33,431 bases of DNA from Planctomyces sp. (GTDB lineage Bacteria > Planctomycetota > Planctomycetia > Planctomycetales > Planctomycetaceae): positions 1 to 33,431 of the forward strand of contig SXKJ01000120.1 in assembly GCA_005778115.1 (NCBI GenBank). Direction: 5' to 3'. Positions 23,510 to 31,909 of the stretch are shown in pieces. Each line of letters starts with the position of its first letter. Positions within the stretch are counted from its first letter, which is position 1. The position numbers and the translations under genes are program-made. The notes under the pieces are model-generated. The model had not been told where the DNA came from. It did not search any database and was given only the letters and a program-made list of their open reading frames with translations.

Positions 23510-24989
23510 ACGTCGCGATCAGGAATTGTTCGAACTGCCAGTCTTCGTGATCATCACCGTTGTCGCGCGGCTTGTTCGCTCGGCCGTTCTTTTTCTCCGA
23601 GTCTTGATGGCCATTGATTCGCGGCGACCAATCGACCGGCCGCGAGATAAACGGGCCGAGGTACGGCATTGCGATGTCGAGCACCTCTTCGTGCGGTAGG
23701 TCGTCCGGTAGTTTCACTCCCTTTTCGGGATTACGAATCATCCAGAACAACGCCCCCAACAACGACGAGGCGACTTGCAACGTGGTGGGGTTCTGACCGG
23801 GGAGCAACGCTCGCGACTCTTCGATGTCCAACATGCTGCCGATCCACCACGACTTGTAATCATGGCCCATCAACAGGCATCCAAGTTCATCTCGGCCGGA
23901 GACGATCTCGTTGCGAAGAATTCGTTCATGCCGATGACGTTGGTACTCATTGCTGCGGAGTTCATCCAACGAGCCTATCGCATCGTCGCACGGGCAGTAG
24001 GCGTAGTGGACTGTGGGCCGATAGATGACTCCACCTTCCTCATCCACGCAGGTCAGCCGCTCAGAGATACTGAAGGCTTCGCCGTGGCGGATCACCATGC
24101 CGCGCATCTCGCCGGACGGGCACCACGAGCGGACCCATGTGTTGATTCCACGCCGCTCCAGACAGATTTGATTTCGCGGCCCATGCGTGTGCTCGCAAGC
24201 GTCGTGAGGCAATCGCTTCTCGTGCGTGCCCCAGCCCAATTCAGCGGGAGCGATCCCCTCTTCATACAGTCCCTCAACACTCCAGGTGTTGACGAACTCG
24301 TCGGCTGACTTGGGTTTGTTGGAGGTCTGAGTGTCGCGCTCCGAAATGTGGATCACCTTCACGCCGCTGAGCATCGCAAGTTCATTGAATGACAATCGTT
24401 CGATCGCGCGGCGCAGGGCGGGAACTCGGCGATTGCGCGGCCGGTCCTCAATGATCCGTCGCGAGATTTGCAGCAGCGCCTGCTTTGTGAAGTGAGACAC
24501 GAGTCCGGGGTTGGCTCCGTGATCGAGCACCGCCGTCGGGCCGTGATTGTCGCCCCAGCGGTCGATCATTTTCCGAAGCTGCATGTGCCGGTGATACAGT
24601 GTCTGCTCGGTGATCGGCCGGCGAGACATCCCCTGGTACGGATCCCAGACTTCGACCGACGTGTTGATGTACCGCACACCGTGCTGGCGGCACCAGTCGA
24701 GCAAATCGGTGGTCTGCAAGTTCCACGCGAGGTCAATCAGGATGTCGCCCGGCCCCAAATATCGGCCGAGTTGCTCGCGGTACTTCCCCTTCGTCAGCCG
24801 CTCCTGCACGAAGTTCACGCCACTGCCGATTGCCGAGGCGATCAGTTCGCGGTTGTCCCGCATATCTATGACCGTGACTCGTCCCGCCGGCATCTCGATG
24901 TGCCTGAGCAAGAGCGGGATCGTGCATTGAGCCACGCCTCCACAACCCAGAATCAAAAGCTTCCCGTCAAATCGAATCTGGTGCTGCAT
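23508..24989 (-). CDS. hss: Homospermidine synthase (saccharopine dehydrogenase-like)
   Basis: NAD-dependent enzyme that joins an aminobutyl group from putrescine to a second putrescine, giving homospermidine. The N-terminal Rossmann start FDGKLLILGCGGVAQCTIPLL, then VTVIDMRDN, LIDLAWNLQTTDLLDWCRQHGVRYINTSVEVWDPY and the signature TAVLDHGANPGLVSHFTKQAL match bacterial homospermidine synthases. About 493 residues is in range. The last ~30 residues (HQDSEKKNGRANKPRDNGDD) are charged and probably disordered. It lies downstream of an ornithine-type decarboxylase on the same strand, but about 940 bp away. The related carboxynorspermidine synthase is an alternative; the sequence motifs and length favour homospermidine synthase. 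Confidence 0.88.
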   Translation of the reverse strand: MQHQIRFDGKLLILGCGGVAQCTIPLLLRHIEMPAGRVTVIDMRDNRELIASAIGSGVNFVQERLTKGKYREQLGRYLGPGDILIDLAWNLQTTDLLDWCRQHGVRYINTSVEVWDPYQGMSRRPITEQTLYHRHMQLRKMIDRWGDNHGPTAVLDHGANPGLVSHFTKQALLQISRRIIEDRPRNRRVPALRRAIERLSFNELAMLSGVKVIHISERDTQTSNKPKSADEFVNTWSVEGLYEEGIAPAELGWGTHEKRLPHDACEHTHGPRNQICLERRGINTWVRSWCPSGEMRGMVIRHGEAFSISERLTCVDEEGGVIYRPTVHYAYCPCDDAIGSLDELRSNEYQRHRHERILRNEIVSGRDELGCLLMGHDYKSWWIGSMLDIEESRALLPGQNPTTLQVASSLLGALFWMIRNPEKGVKLPDDLPHEEVLDIAMPYLGPFISRPVDWSPRINGHQDSEKKNGRANKPRDNGDDHEDWQFEQFLIAT

Positions 24990-25307
24990 TTTGTTTCGAT
25001 ACGTTTCCAGTGTTAAAGGGAGATGAAGCTAAGCCAATCCGAGCAGACCCCAACGGCCCAACATACCATCCGACATGGGCGCACTCAGATTCCAACGTGT
25101 CGTAATGTCTTTGCCGTGAGGCATGATCGCACCTGAGAAAATTTGGGGCGTCGCTGCTTCGTCACCGACGAAGACTTCGCCAAACGCCACCGTGCAAGAA
25201 GAGCGGCCAGCATCCTAGCGTGACCGCGATCGTGGGGATTGTAATGAAACACCTTCCGACTCAAAGCCCAACGGCCAGAAATTGTTGAGTCGACGGTCTT
25301 CAAGCCT
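24990..25307. other. Region upstream of homospermidine synthase, no supported gene
   Basis: About 320 bp. On the minus strand a frame from GTG 25190 to TAG 25029 encodes 53 residues (starting VAFGEVFVGDEAATPQ, ending GLLGLA) and ends 40 bp before the hss start. I do not recognise it and give it little weight. Another minus-strand frame in this stretch (HYNPHDRGHARMLAALLAR) also has no recognisable family. The stretch may be remnants of a lost gene. Confidence 0.35.
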
Positions 25308-25432
25308 GCGCTCGGCGAGGGTCTCCCGACCCCGCCGAGGGTTTGACCGAAGGTCTCCAATGTCTTCGCGACGCGTCAAGGGAGACCTACGGTCCAGAGA
25401 AGCGGCGGGGTCGGGAGACCCGCGCCGAGCGC
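25308..25432. repeat. Palindromic repeat family F9
   Basis: Outer arms 25308-25336 (gcgctcggcgagggtctccc…) and 25404-25432 are nearly perfectly complementary over 29 nt. An inner pair (gaccgaaggtctcc from about 25345, and ggagacctacggtc at 25381-25394) continues the stem. It lies in the debris between the two polyamine genes. Confidence 0.88.
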
Positions 25433-25574
25433 GTGGCCCAATGTCCAATCCGCCTTCGGCGGACTCGACGGCTTGCGGCTCTACGGCATCCACTTTCCCG
25501 ACGTGCATCTGGGAAACATCCGCGTCAGGAAATGAGGGCGCGGAATTGAGACACGATGAAAGAGGCTGTCGGAA

Positions 25575-25885
25575 TCAAAACTCCGAAGGATCAGCCCAAA
25601 CGAAATCCGCCTCTGCGAGCTCCGAATGCCCTTCGAGATTAAGGACGAAATGCCGCAACGCGTCCTCAATTGCGTCATCAACCGTATCACCGACGCCGCC
25701 GATCCAATCTGGAGGCCGTCTTTGTCGCGAATGGCAACATTTGGGCTCGCGAAGAACGAACCGTTCCGTCGTTCAAACACCTTCACTTTGAAACTTGCGA
25801 AGGGCAGCCCAGAGAGTGGTGGGCCGATCTGAAACTTCCCCAACACTCGATCCACAGGACCGAGACCATCGACATGCAGTTCACG
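25575..25885 (-). pseudogene. Frameshifted remnant of a small protein gene
   Basis: One minus-strand frame, open from 25885, reads LPFASFKVKVFERRNGSFFASPNVAIRDKDG and degenerates near 25700. A second frame continues with GGVGDTVDDAIEDALRHFVL and ends NLEGHSELAEADFVWADPSEF at the TGA of 25575-25577. Joined, they give a plausible small protein of about 100 residues with an acidic helix and a WADPxEF-type end; the switch between frames implies a single-base indel near 25690-25710. Family not recognised. It lies downstream of the decarboxylase gene on the same strand. Confidence 0.5.
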
Positions 25886-25928
25886 TCATCCAGCCATCAG
25901 GAATTCTTCAGAGTAAAATGGCGAGGAG

Positions 25929-27104
25929 CTACTCCACCTCGACGTACCTCGGAATGTCGAGGCCGTTGAAGCCGCAGGCGCTGGCGGAGGAGTAGGCTCC
26001 CATCGTGGGGACCAGGACCAGTTCGCCGACTTCCAGGTCGGGCAGAGGTTGGTCGCGGCAGACGATGTCGCCGGAGTCGCACGTCGGGCCGGCGATGATG
26101 CACGGGCGATGCGGGCGGTTCTCGGCGTTCTCGACCAGTAGCGGGAATTCGGCGTGGTCGTAGACGATGCCGGAGAAGGCTCCGTACAGGCCGTCGTCGA
26201 TCACATACTGCGTCGTGCCGCTGCGGTTCGACTTGCCGAGTACTCGCACGATCAGCGTTGCGCATTCGGCGACAAGGCCGCGGCCCGGCTCGGCGATGAA
26301 GCGGACGCTGTCCCCCAGGTCGCCGAACGTGTCGTCCAACGCCTCTTGCAGGCTGCGGCAGAACAGCTCCAGCGAGATCACTTCGCTCTTGTACGGAGCC
26401 GGGAAGCCGCCACCGATGTCGAGCACTTCCAACGGGCAGCCGATCTTCACACCCTCGTCCCAGACTTGGCGAGCTTGTAGCAGCATGGCTCGGAAGTCGG
26501 CCGGGTTCAGGCACTGCGAGCCGACGTGGAACGACAACGCTTTGACGTTCATGCCGGCTCGGTGAGCTTGCCGCAACAGCTTGCCGGCTTCCTTCGGAGC
26601 ACAGCCGAACTTGGCGGACAAGTTGATGAGGCTCGACTGCGAACTGGCGGCCAATCGCAGAATCAGATTCACGTCGGGCGTGTACTTCACGAACTTGGCG
26701 ATCTCGGACGGCGCATCAAACGTGAACCAACGCAGTCCCTCGGTATAGCAATCGACGAGGTTGGCGACCGTCTTGCACGGGTGCGTGTGGATCATCTGGT
26801 CCGGAGTGAAGCCGGCGTTGAGCGCGGCCTGCATCTCGCGGTACGAGCAGACATCGACCGACGAACCGAACTCGCGCAGGTTCTTCAGCACGAGGTATTC
26901 TGGGTTGGCCTTGGCCGCGTAGAACAACTCGACACCCGGCATCTCGGATCGCATCGCTTCATAGTTGCGTTGCAACGCCGAACGGCTGAGCACGAGCGTC
27001 GGCGAGCCGTGAATTTCGGCGATGGCCTTGGCTTGATCGAAACGGATCACCGGTTGAGCAACACGCGTGGCAGATTGCACTCCACAATCAAGCAACGTGG
27101 ACAT
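25929..27104 (-). CDS. PLP-dependent ornithine/lysine-type decarboxylase (fold type III)
   Basis: Probably makes putrescine from ornithine in the cytoplasm. PLP lysine K65 in FYAAKANPEYLVLKNL, His193 in SFHVGSQ, phosphate-binding GGGFP at 231-235, EPGR at 272-275, the catalytic cysteine in GPTCDSGD (Cys342, contributed across the dimer), and MGAYSSASACGFNG at 368-381 are the landmarks of the eukaryotic-type ODC group. At 391 residues it is a normal length. ATG 27104 has GGAG seven bases upstream; the open frame continues upstream without similarity. A homospermidine synthase gene on the same strand suggests ornithine as the substrate; lysine, or a carboxypolyamine as used by NspC, is not excluded. 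Confidence 0.92.
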   Translation of the reverse strand: MSTLLDCGVQSATRVAQPVIRFDQAKAIAEIHGSPTLVLSRSALQRNYEAMRSEMPGVELFYAAKANPEYLVLKNLREFGSSVDVCSYREMQAALNAGFTPDQMIHTHPCKTVANLVDCYTEGLRWFTFDAPSEIAKFVKYTPDVNLILRLAASSQSSLINLSAKFGCAPKEAGKLLRQAHRAGMNVKALSFHVGSQCLNPADFRAMLLQARQVWDEGVKIGCPLEVLDIGGGFPAPYKSEVISLELFCRSLQEALDDTFGDLGDSVRFIAEPGRGLVAECATLIVRVLGKSNRSGTTQYVIDDGLYGAFSGIVYDHAEFPLLVENAENRPHRPCIIAGPTCDSGDIVCRDQPLPDLEVGELVLVPTMGAYSSASACGFNGLDIPRYVEVE

Positions 27105-27964
27105 GGGCGACTCCAAAAGGAAAGATCTCTCCGCACACCGAGTCATTCGGCGGACATGAACGCGGATCGAAAGAACGTGTGGTCGATCACGGCTTGTGAG
27201 AGATAAAGGAAAGAAAGCACGCCAAAGAAAGAGACAGCAAACCTCGCCCATCAGGCGAGCGATCTCAACGGCGAGGAAACCGCCGCAAAAATTGCAGTGG
27301 CAGAAGTTGTCCCGCTCGAACCGTGGCCGCCAACCAAACGCGATACGCGCGGGCGGGGCTGAGCGAGATGGAGCCAGCAAGGCTCAGGCAGAGGGGGGAA
27401 ACGGAGAGGCGCTCAAAACGGCGATCAGCGGAACTGTTCAACGCGGGCCGGAGCGACACACTTTTCAAACGGATCAATCCATCACACAGGCGAGACGACA
27501 CAGCATGCAGACGCTGCAAAGGCCCTGGGGGACGACGGCGATAACACGATGGGGGCTGCTCAGCGGTCTCTACCATTGTGTCGCGTGGTGCCTCGTGAGG
27601 AGGAGCGGTGGGTAATTTCACGGACGGAAGCGTGTGGGATTCTACGAGTCTGTTTTTCGATGTCCAACACTGTCTTGCCAAGTTTTTGAAAATTTCGGCA
27701 GTCCGAGCCTCCAGCTTGATCCAGATCCGCCTGGAGAGGGAAAAAGGACGGAGATGGGTTTCTCAACTGGCGACCGGCTCCACATGCTGGTCTTCATCCG
27801 TAAGAAAAGGAGACGCTCGCCAGCGTGTCTCTCGAATGCCGGAGCAAGCTATAAGGTCTCTCTTGGCGAACTGACGTGATCCAGCGGCCGATACCTGCGA
27901 CCTTAGCCGCTCTGGAGACCGCTCGATCGACGGACAGATTCCGCTCCCCCGACGCAAAACGAGA
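27105..27964. other. Long intergenic region between divergent genes
   Basis: 860 bp between the decarboxylase (-) and a PSCyt/PSD gene (+). The short frames in it show no recognisable protein pattern. The part next to the decarboxylase is purine-rich on the plus strand (27196-27240: agataaaggaaagaaagc…) and is followed by a perfect 6-bp stem (ctcgcc 27243-27248 / ggcgag 27254-27259). It must hold both promoters; a long 5' leader for the decarboxylase is possible but I cannot identify a regulatory RNA. Confidence 0.5.
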
Positions 27965-30900
27965 ATGTCTATGCGAGCTACTTTCGCGAGCCTGTTTCTC
28001 GCCATTCTGACTGCGGCTCATGGCCTGCCCGCTCACGCGGATGACTCGGATTTCGAGTTCTTCGAGAAGAAGGTTCGGCCGGTGCTGGTCAAGCATTGCT
28101 ACAAGTGCCACTCGGCGGATGCGAAAAAGCTCGGAGGCGGCCTGCCGCTCGATCATCGTGAGGGACTCCGCCAGGGAGGCGAAACCGGGCCGGCCATCGT
28201 GGTCGGCAAGCCGGACCAGAGCCTGCTCATCAAAGCGATCCGTTATGAAGACGACTCGCTCAAAATGCCCCCCAAGGGAAAGCTACCGGCGGCCGCGATC
28301 GCGGATCTCGAAATCTGGATCAAGAACGGCGCAAACGACCCGCGAGACAAACCGACTCGCGCCCCTGCTGCGGATTCCTGGGCCGAGACGTTTCGCAGTC
28401 GGCGCGATTGGTGGAGCCTGAAGCCGGTCCAGAAGCCGATCGTCCCGCAACCGAAGAACGGAGCCTGGTCGCCTCATCGCGTGGACCGCTTCGTTCTCGC
28501 CAAGCTGGAAGAACAAGGACTGACTCCGGCAGACCAAGCTGACCCCCGAACGCTGGCTCGGCGACTGAGCCTTGTGCTGACCGGCCTGCCGCCAAACGTC
28601 GCTCGGCTCTCCAAAGCCGAGCCGCTCGGTTCTGGGGAACCAAGCTACGAGCAACTGGTCGATTCGCTGCTGGACTCCCCGCACTTCGGCGAGCGGTGGG
28701 CGCGGCATTGGATGGACGTCGTCCGCTTCACCGAGACTCACGGCAACGAATGGAACTACGAAGTCCATCACGCCTGGCGGTATCGCGATTACCTCATCCG
28801 AGCCTTCAACGCGGACGTGCCGTTCGATCAATTCATTCGCGAGCACATCGCCGGCGATCTGCTCCCCGTAGGGTGGGTCGAGTCATCGAGACCCACCAAC
28901 GTAAAGAGTGAGCAACCTAATGGTGGGTCTCGCGGACTCGACCCACCCTACAAGGCTCGCCTTCACCCCACCGAGCACTTCAACGAATCGATCATTGGCA
29001 CCGGCTTCTATCGCTTCGGAGAGGTGAATCACGACGATTGCATCAGTCTCACCTCGCTGGGCTACGACATCGCCGACAATCAGATCGACACGCTGACGAA
29101 AGCGTTTCAAGCGACGACCGTCGCGTGTGCTCGCTGTCACAATCACAAGCTCGATGCGGTTTCGATGGAGGACTACTACGCGCTGCTCGCCGTGTTGCGC
29201 AGCTCGCGAATGGTCAGCCACGGGATCGACTCGCCGGAATCGAACGCTCGGCAAAAGAAGCGTCTGAGCCATCTCAAGGATGAGCTTCGCAAAGAATTGG
29301 CAACCGTTTGGCTCAATGAGGCTCAGCAGTTCGCCCGTTACATGCTGGCCGCGCAGGCCAAGCGAGCTAATCGTCCTGACGCCGAAGAACTGGCCAAGGG
29401 GCTTGATCCTCCGCGATTGGAAAAGTGGATCGCCAATCTTGCGGCCGAGAAGCAGCCGTTCGATGACCCGTTTCAGCCGTGGCGATTGCTCGTAGACCGG
29501 ACGCCCACGTCCGGTCAATTGAGTTCGGCCGTAGGCGTCCGAACTACCGAATTCGTGGCCGCCTGGCAAACACTGTCACAGCAATTCGCGAACGAAGACC
29601 GTGAGCGGTCCGAATTCAATCGGACACAGTTCGTCAGCTTCGCCGATTTTCGGGGCGACGTCGTGTCGCCGGTCGCTGCTGAATGGCAAATCGCCGGCCA
29701 AGGATTGCAGGAGGCTCCGTCGCGCAGCGGTGACTTCGCATTGCATCCCGAAGGGGACGCACTCGTGCGAGCGATCCTGCCCGCCGGCCGTTTCACATAT
29801 GCGTTCTCGGACAAGCTCAACGGCACGCTGCGATCGCCGGTGCTGCCGCTGGGGAAGAAGCACATCAGCTTTCAGGTCATCGGCCAACGCAGCAGCGCGG
29901 TCCGATTGGTCTCGAACAACTGCCAGCTCAACTACAAGAACTACAAAGCGCTGACGTCCGCCGACTGGCAATGGATCACGTTTTCGCCCCCCGACGAGCG
30001 GGACCAACTCCGGACGTATGCCGAGCTGATGACAATGTTCGACAACCCGAAGTTTCCCGACCAACTCTCCGCGCTCGGCGGCGACGGCGGCAACTATCGG
30101 CTGCCTTGGGAGAAGGCTGCTGAAAATCCTCGCTCGTACTTTGGCATCACGCGCGTCGTCCTGCACGATGTTGGCGAACCGCCGAAACCGGAAGTGACTC
30201 ACCTGCGCCCGCTGTTCCGTGATCCTGCCTCGCAAGCCGATGTTTCTAGTCGTTATGCGTCGGTGATTGTCGCAGCGCTGCTACGCTGGGCAGACAACAA
30301 AGCCACCGACGACGACGTCCGCTGGATCGACGCACTTCTGAGGCGCGAGTTACTCCACAACAAGCTCGCTCCATCGCCACGAGTCGAAGAACTCGCAAAG
30401 CAATACCGACAGACCGAAGCCGAACTCTCATTGCCGCGCGTCATTGTGGGGATCGGCGACGGCGGGCCCGGGATCAATCAGCCGATATTCGCACGCGGCG
30501 ATTGCACTCGGCCGGGGGAGGCGGTGCCGCGACGCTATCTCGAAGCGTTGTCTCGCACGAGCGAGTCATTCACGAGTCCCGGCAGCGGACGCTTGGAACT
30601 CGCCGAGCGGATTGCCAGCGCGGACAACCCGCTGACCTCGCGAGTCATCGTCAATCGCGTCTGGCATCATCTTTTCGGCACCGGATTAGTTCGCACGGTT
30701 GATGATTTCGGACACGTCGGCGAGCAACCGTCGCATCCAGAGCTGCTCGATCACCTCGCCACGAAGTTTGTGGAGGATGGCTGGTCGATCAAGAAATTGA
30801 TTCGCGAGCTTGTGCTGACGCGCACGTTTCAGATGTCGAACCAGCCTTCCGCAACCGGTCGCGAGAGTGATCCGCTCAATCGGTTGCTGCGGCATTACCC

Positions 30901-31462
30901 CGCTCGGCGATTGGAAGCAGAAGCCGTGCGCGATTCGATCCTTGCTGCGTCGGGCCGTTTGGATCGCACCATGTTCGGGCTCAGCGTGCAACCGTATCGC
31001 GAGAAAGAATACGCCGATCGCCGCCTCTTCCCCGGCCCGTTGGATGGCAGCGGTCGCCGCAGCATCTACATCAAAAACAATTTGATGGAGGCTCCGAAGT
31101 TCCTCGGAGCGTTCAATCTTCCCGGCGGCAAAGTGGCTCAAGGCCGCCGCGATGTGACCAACGTGCCGGCTCAGGCGCTGGCGCTACTTAACGATCCCTT
31201 CGTGTTGCAGCAGGCGGAGGTGTGGGGCGCGAGCTTGGTGAAACGTCCAGATGAAACGATCCCTGCCAGGATCAACGCGATGTTTCAGATCGCGCTCACC
31301 CGTCCGCCAACCGGCGATGAGCAAGATCGTTTTGAGCAAGCTGTCCGGCAACTTGCAGACTTGCACCAAGTCGCCGGCCCTAATGTGCTGACGAGCCAAG
31401 TCGTCTGGAAGGACGTCGCTCACGCGCTCTTCAACGTCAACGAGTTCATCTATATTCCCTGA
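27965..31462 (+). CDS. Secreted PSCyt1-DUF1549-DUF1553 protein (long form)
   Basis: A 1165-residue exported protein. Signal peptide (MSMRATFASLFLAILTAAHG…AHA), PSCyt1 with CYKCH at 45-49 and KMPPKGKLP, DUF1549 with LSLVLTGLPPNV, WARHWMDVVRFTETHGNEWNYE and CARCH at 388-392, a ~350-residue central region that looks like a beta-sandwich, and DUF1553 with NRVWHHLFGTGLVRTVDDFG and NVPAQALALLNDPFV. Two palindromes are translated inside DUF1549 or just after it: residues ~302-329 (GWVESSRPTNVKSEQ…) and ~510-528. Either ATG 27965 or 27971 could start it. The four-helix-bundle gene and a DUF1501 gene follow on the same strand. Confidence 0.93.
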   Translation: MSMRATFASLFLAILTAAHGLPAHADDSDFEFFEKKVRPVLVKHCYKCHSADAKKLGGGLPLDHREGLRQGGETGPAIVVGKPDQSLLIKAIRYEDDSLKMPPKGKLPAAAIADLEIWIKNGANDPRDKPTRAPAADSWAETFRSRRDWWSLKPVQKPIVPQPKNGAWSPHRVDRFVLAKLEEQGLTPADQADPRTLARRLSLVLTGLPPNVARLSKAEPLGSGEPSYEQLVDSLLDSPHFGERWARHWMDVVRFTETHGNEWNYEVHHAWRYRDYLIRAFNADVPFDQFIREHIAGDLLPVGWVESSRPTNVKSEQPNGGSRGLDPPYKARLHPTEHFNESIIGTGFYRFGEVNHDDCISLTSLGYDIADNQIDTLTKAFQATTVACARCHNHKLDAVSMEDYYALLAVLRSSRMVSHGIDSPESNARQKKRLSHLKDELRKELATVWLNEAQQFARYMLAAQAKRANRPDAEELAKGLDPPRLEKWIANLAAEKQPFDDPFQPWRLLVDRTPTSGQLSSAVGVRTTEFVAAWQTLSQQFANEDRERSEFNRTQFVSFADFRGDVVSPVAAEWQIAGQGLQEAPSRSGDFALHPEGDALVRAILPAGRFTYAFSDKLNGTLRSPVLPLGKKHISFQVIGQRSSAVRLVSNNCQLNYKNYKALTSADWQWITFSPPDERDQLRTYAELMTMFDNPKFPDQLSALGGDGGNYRLPWEKAAENPRSYFGITRVVLHDVGEPPKPEVTHLRPLFRDPASQADVSSRYASVIVAALLRWADNKATDDDVRWIDALLRRELLHNKLAPSPRVEELAKQYRQTEAELSLPRVIVGIGDGGPGINQPIFARGDCTRPGEAVPRRYLEALSRTSESFTSPGSGRLELAERIASADNPLTSRVIVNRVWHHLFGTGLVRTVDDFGHVGEQPSHPELLDHLATKFVEDGWSIKKLIRELVLTRTFQMSNQPSATGRESDPLNRLLRHYPARRLEAEAVRDSILAASGRLDRTMFGLSVQPYREKEYADRRLFPGPLDGSGRRSIYIKNNLMEAPKFLGAFNLPGGKVAQGRRDVTNVPAQALALLNDPFVLQQAEVWGASLVKRPDETIPARINAMFQIALTRPPTGDEQDRFEQAVRQLADLHQVAGPNVLTSQVVWKDVAHALFNVNEFIYIP
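28868..28951. repeat. Palindromic repeat family F10, in frame inside a DUF1549 domain
   Basis: Arms 28868-28898 (gtagggtgggtcgagtcatc…) and 28921-28951 are complementary over 31 nt with two mismatches around a 22-nt loop. The element is 84 bp (28 codons) and adds residues ~302-329 between GDLLP and the HFNESIIGTGFYR motif. Confidence 0.93.
29492..29547. repeat. Palindromic repeat family F11, in frame inside the same gene
   Basis: Arms 29492-29505 (gtagaccggacgcc) and 29534-29547 (ggcgtccgaactac) are complementary with two mismatches; the interior is less well paired (ccggac…gtccgg is a local stem). It is translated as VDRTPTSGQLSSAVGVRTT. Confidence 0.7.
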
Positions 31463-31466
31463 AATA

Positions 31467-31500
31467 AGTGCGGAGCGGGGAGTGCGGAATGCGGAGTTTT
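31467..31500 (+). repeat. Repeat family F12, copy before the four-helix-bundle gene
   Basis: agtgcggagcggggagtgcg… repeats the unit gtgcggagt in the same orientation as the copy at 31919-31954 on the other side of the small gene. It begins five bases after the stop of the DUF1549/DUF1553 gene. Confidence 0.85.
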
Positions 31501-31534
31501 AAGGCCTGCTGTCATGGGCCGATGTGAGGCCTGA

Positions 31535-31909
31535 ATGCCAACCACTGAACCATCGCCCTTGCTCAACCGGTCAAAGCAGTTTGCTCTGCGAACGATTCGG
31601 TTGGTGGAGAGTCTGCCTCGCAAGCGAGCCAGTGGTGTGATTGGTAAGCAGTTGTTGCGCGCGGCGACGTCTGTTGGTGCGAATTACCGTGCGGCGTGCC
31701 GTGGACGTTCTCGTGCGGAATTCTGTGCAAAGCTGGGAATCGTTGAGGAGGAAGCTGATGAGTGCGTCTACTGGCTGGAGTTGGTGATGGTGTCAGGCCT
31801 CTTGAAGAAAGAGTTGGTCGAGAAACTACATGATGAAGCGACGGAGATCCTGAAAATGGTCGTTGCCTCAATCCGTACCGCCCGTCCGAGTCCGAGGAGC
31901 CAGCGATGA
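31535..31909 (+). CDS. Four-helix-bundle protein of the 23S rRNA intervening-sequence (S23) family
   Basis: A 124-residue all-helical protein (PF05635 family). Landmarks: LLNRSKQFALRTIRLVESLP, GVIGKQLLRAATSVGANYRAA with the typical SVGANY turn, RSRAEFCAKLGIVEEEADECVYWLEL, and a last helix LHDEATEILKMVVASIRTA. Relatives are encoded in 23S rRNA insertions of spirochaetes and are similar in fold to the Avd protein of diversity-generating retroelements; the cellular role is unclear. Start ATG 31535 has GAGG upstream. It sits between a DUF1549/DUF1553 gene and its DUF1501 partner, flanked by copies of repeat F12. Its stop overlaps the DUF1501 start (ATGA), and the GAGGAG ribosome binding site for DUF1501 (31894-31899) lies within it. 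Confidence 0.92.
   Translation: MPTTEPSPLLNRSKQFALRTIRLVESLPRKRASGVIGKQLLRAATSVGANYRAACRGRSRAEFCAKLGIVEEEADECVYWLELVMVSGLLKKELVEKLHDEATEILKMVVASIRTARPSPRSQR

Noticed and set aside
27196-27615. 139-codon frame upstream of the decarboxylase on the plus strand
   Set aside because: Biased, basic and repetitive composition, no motif, no good ribosome binding site.
27105-27964. Polyamine-responsive riboswitch or leader ahead of the decarboxylase
   Set aside because: The long leader is suggestive, but I find no conserved RNA structure or attenuator beyond a 6-bp stem.
31535-31909. Avd component of a diversity-generating retroelement
   Set aside because: The fold is similar, but there is no reverse transcriptase, template repeat or variable repeat in the window.
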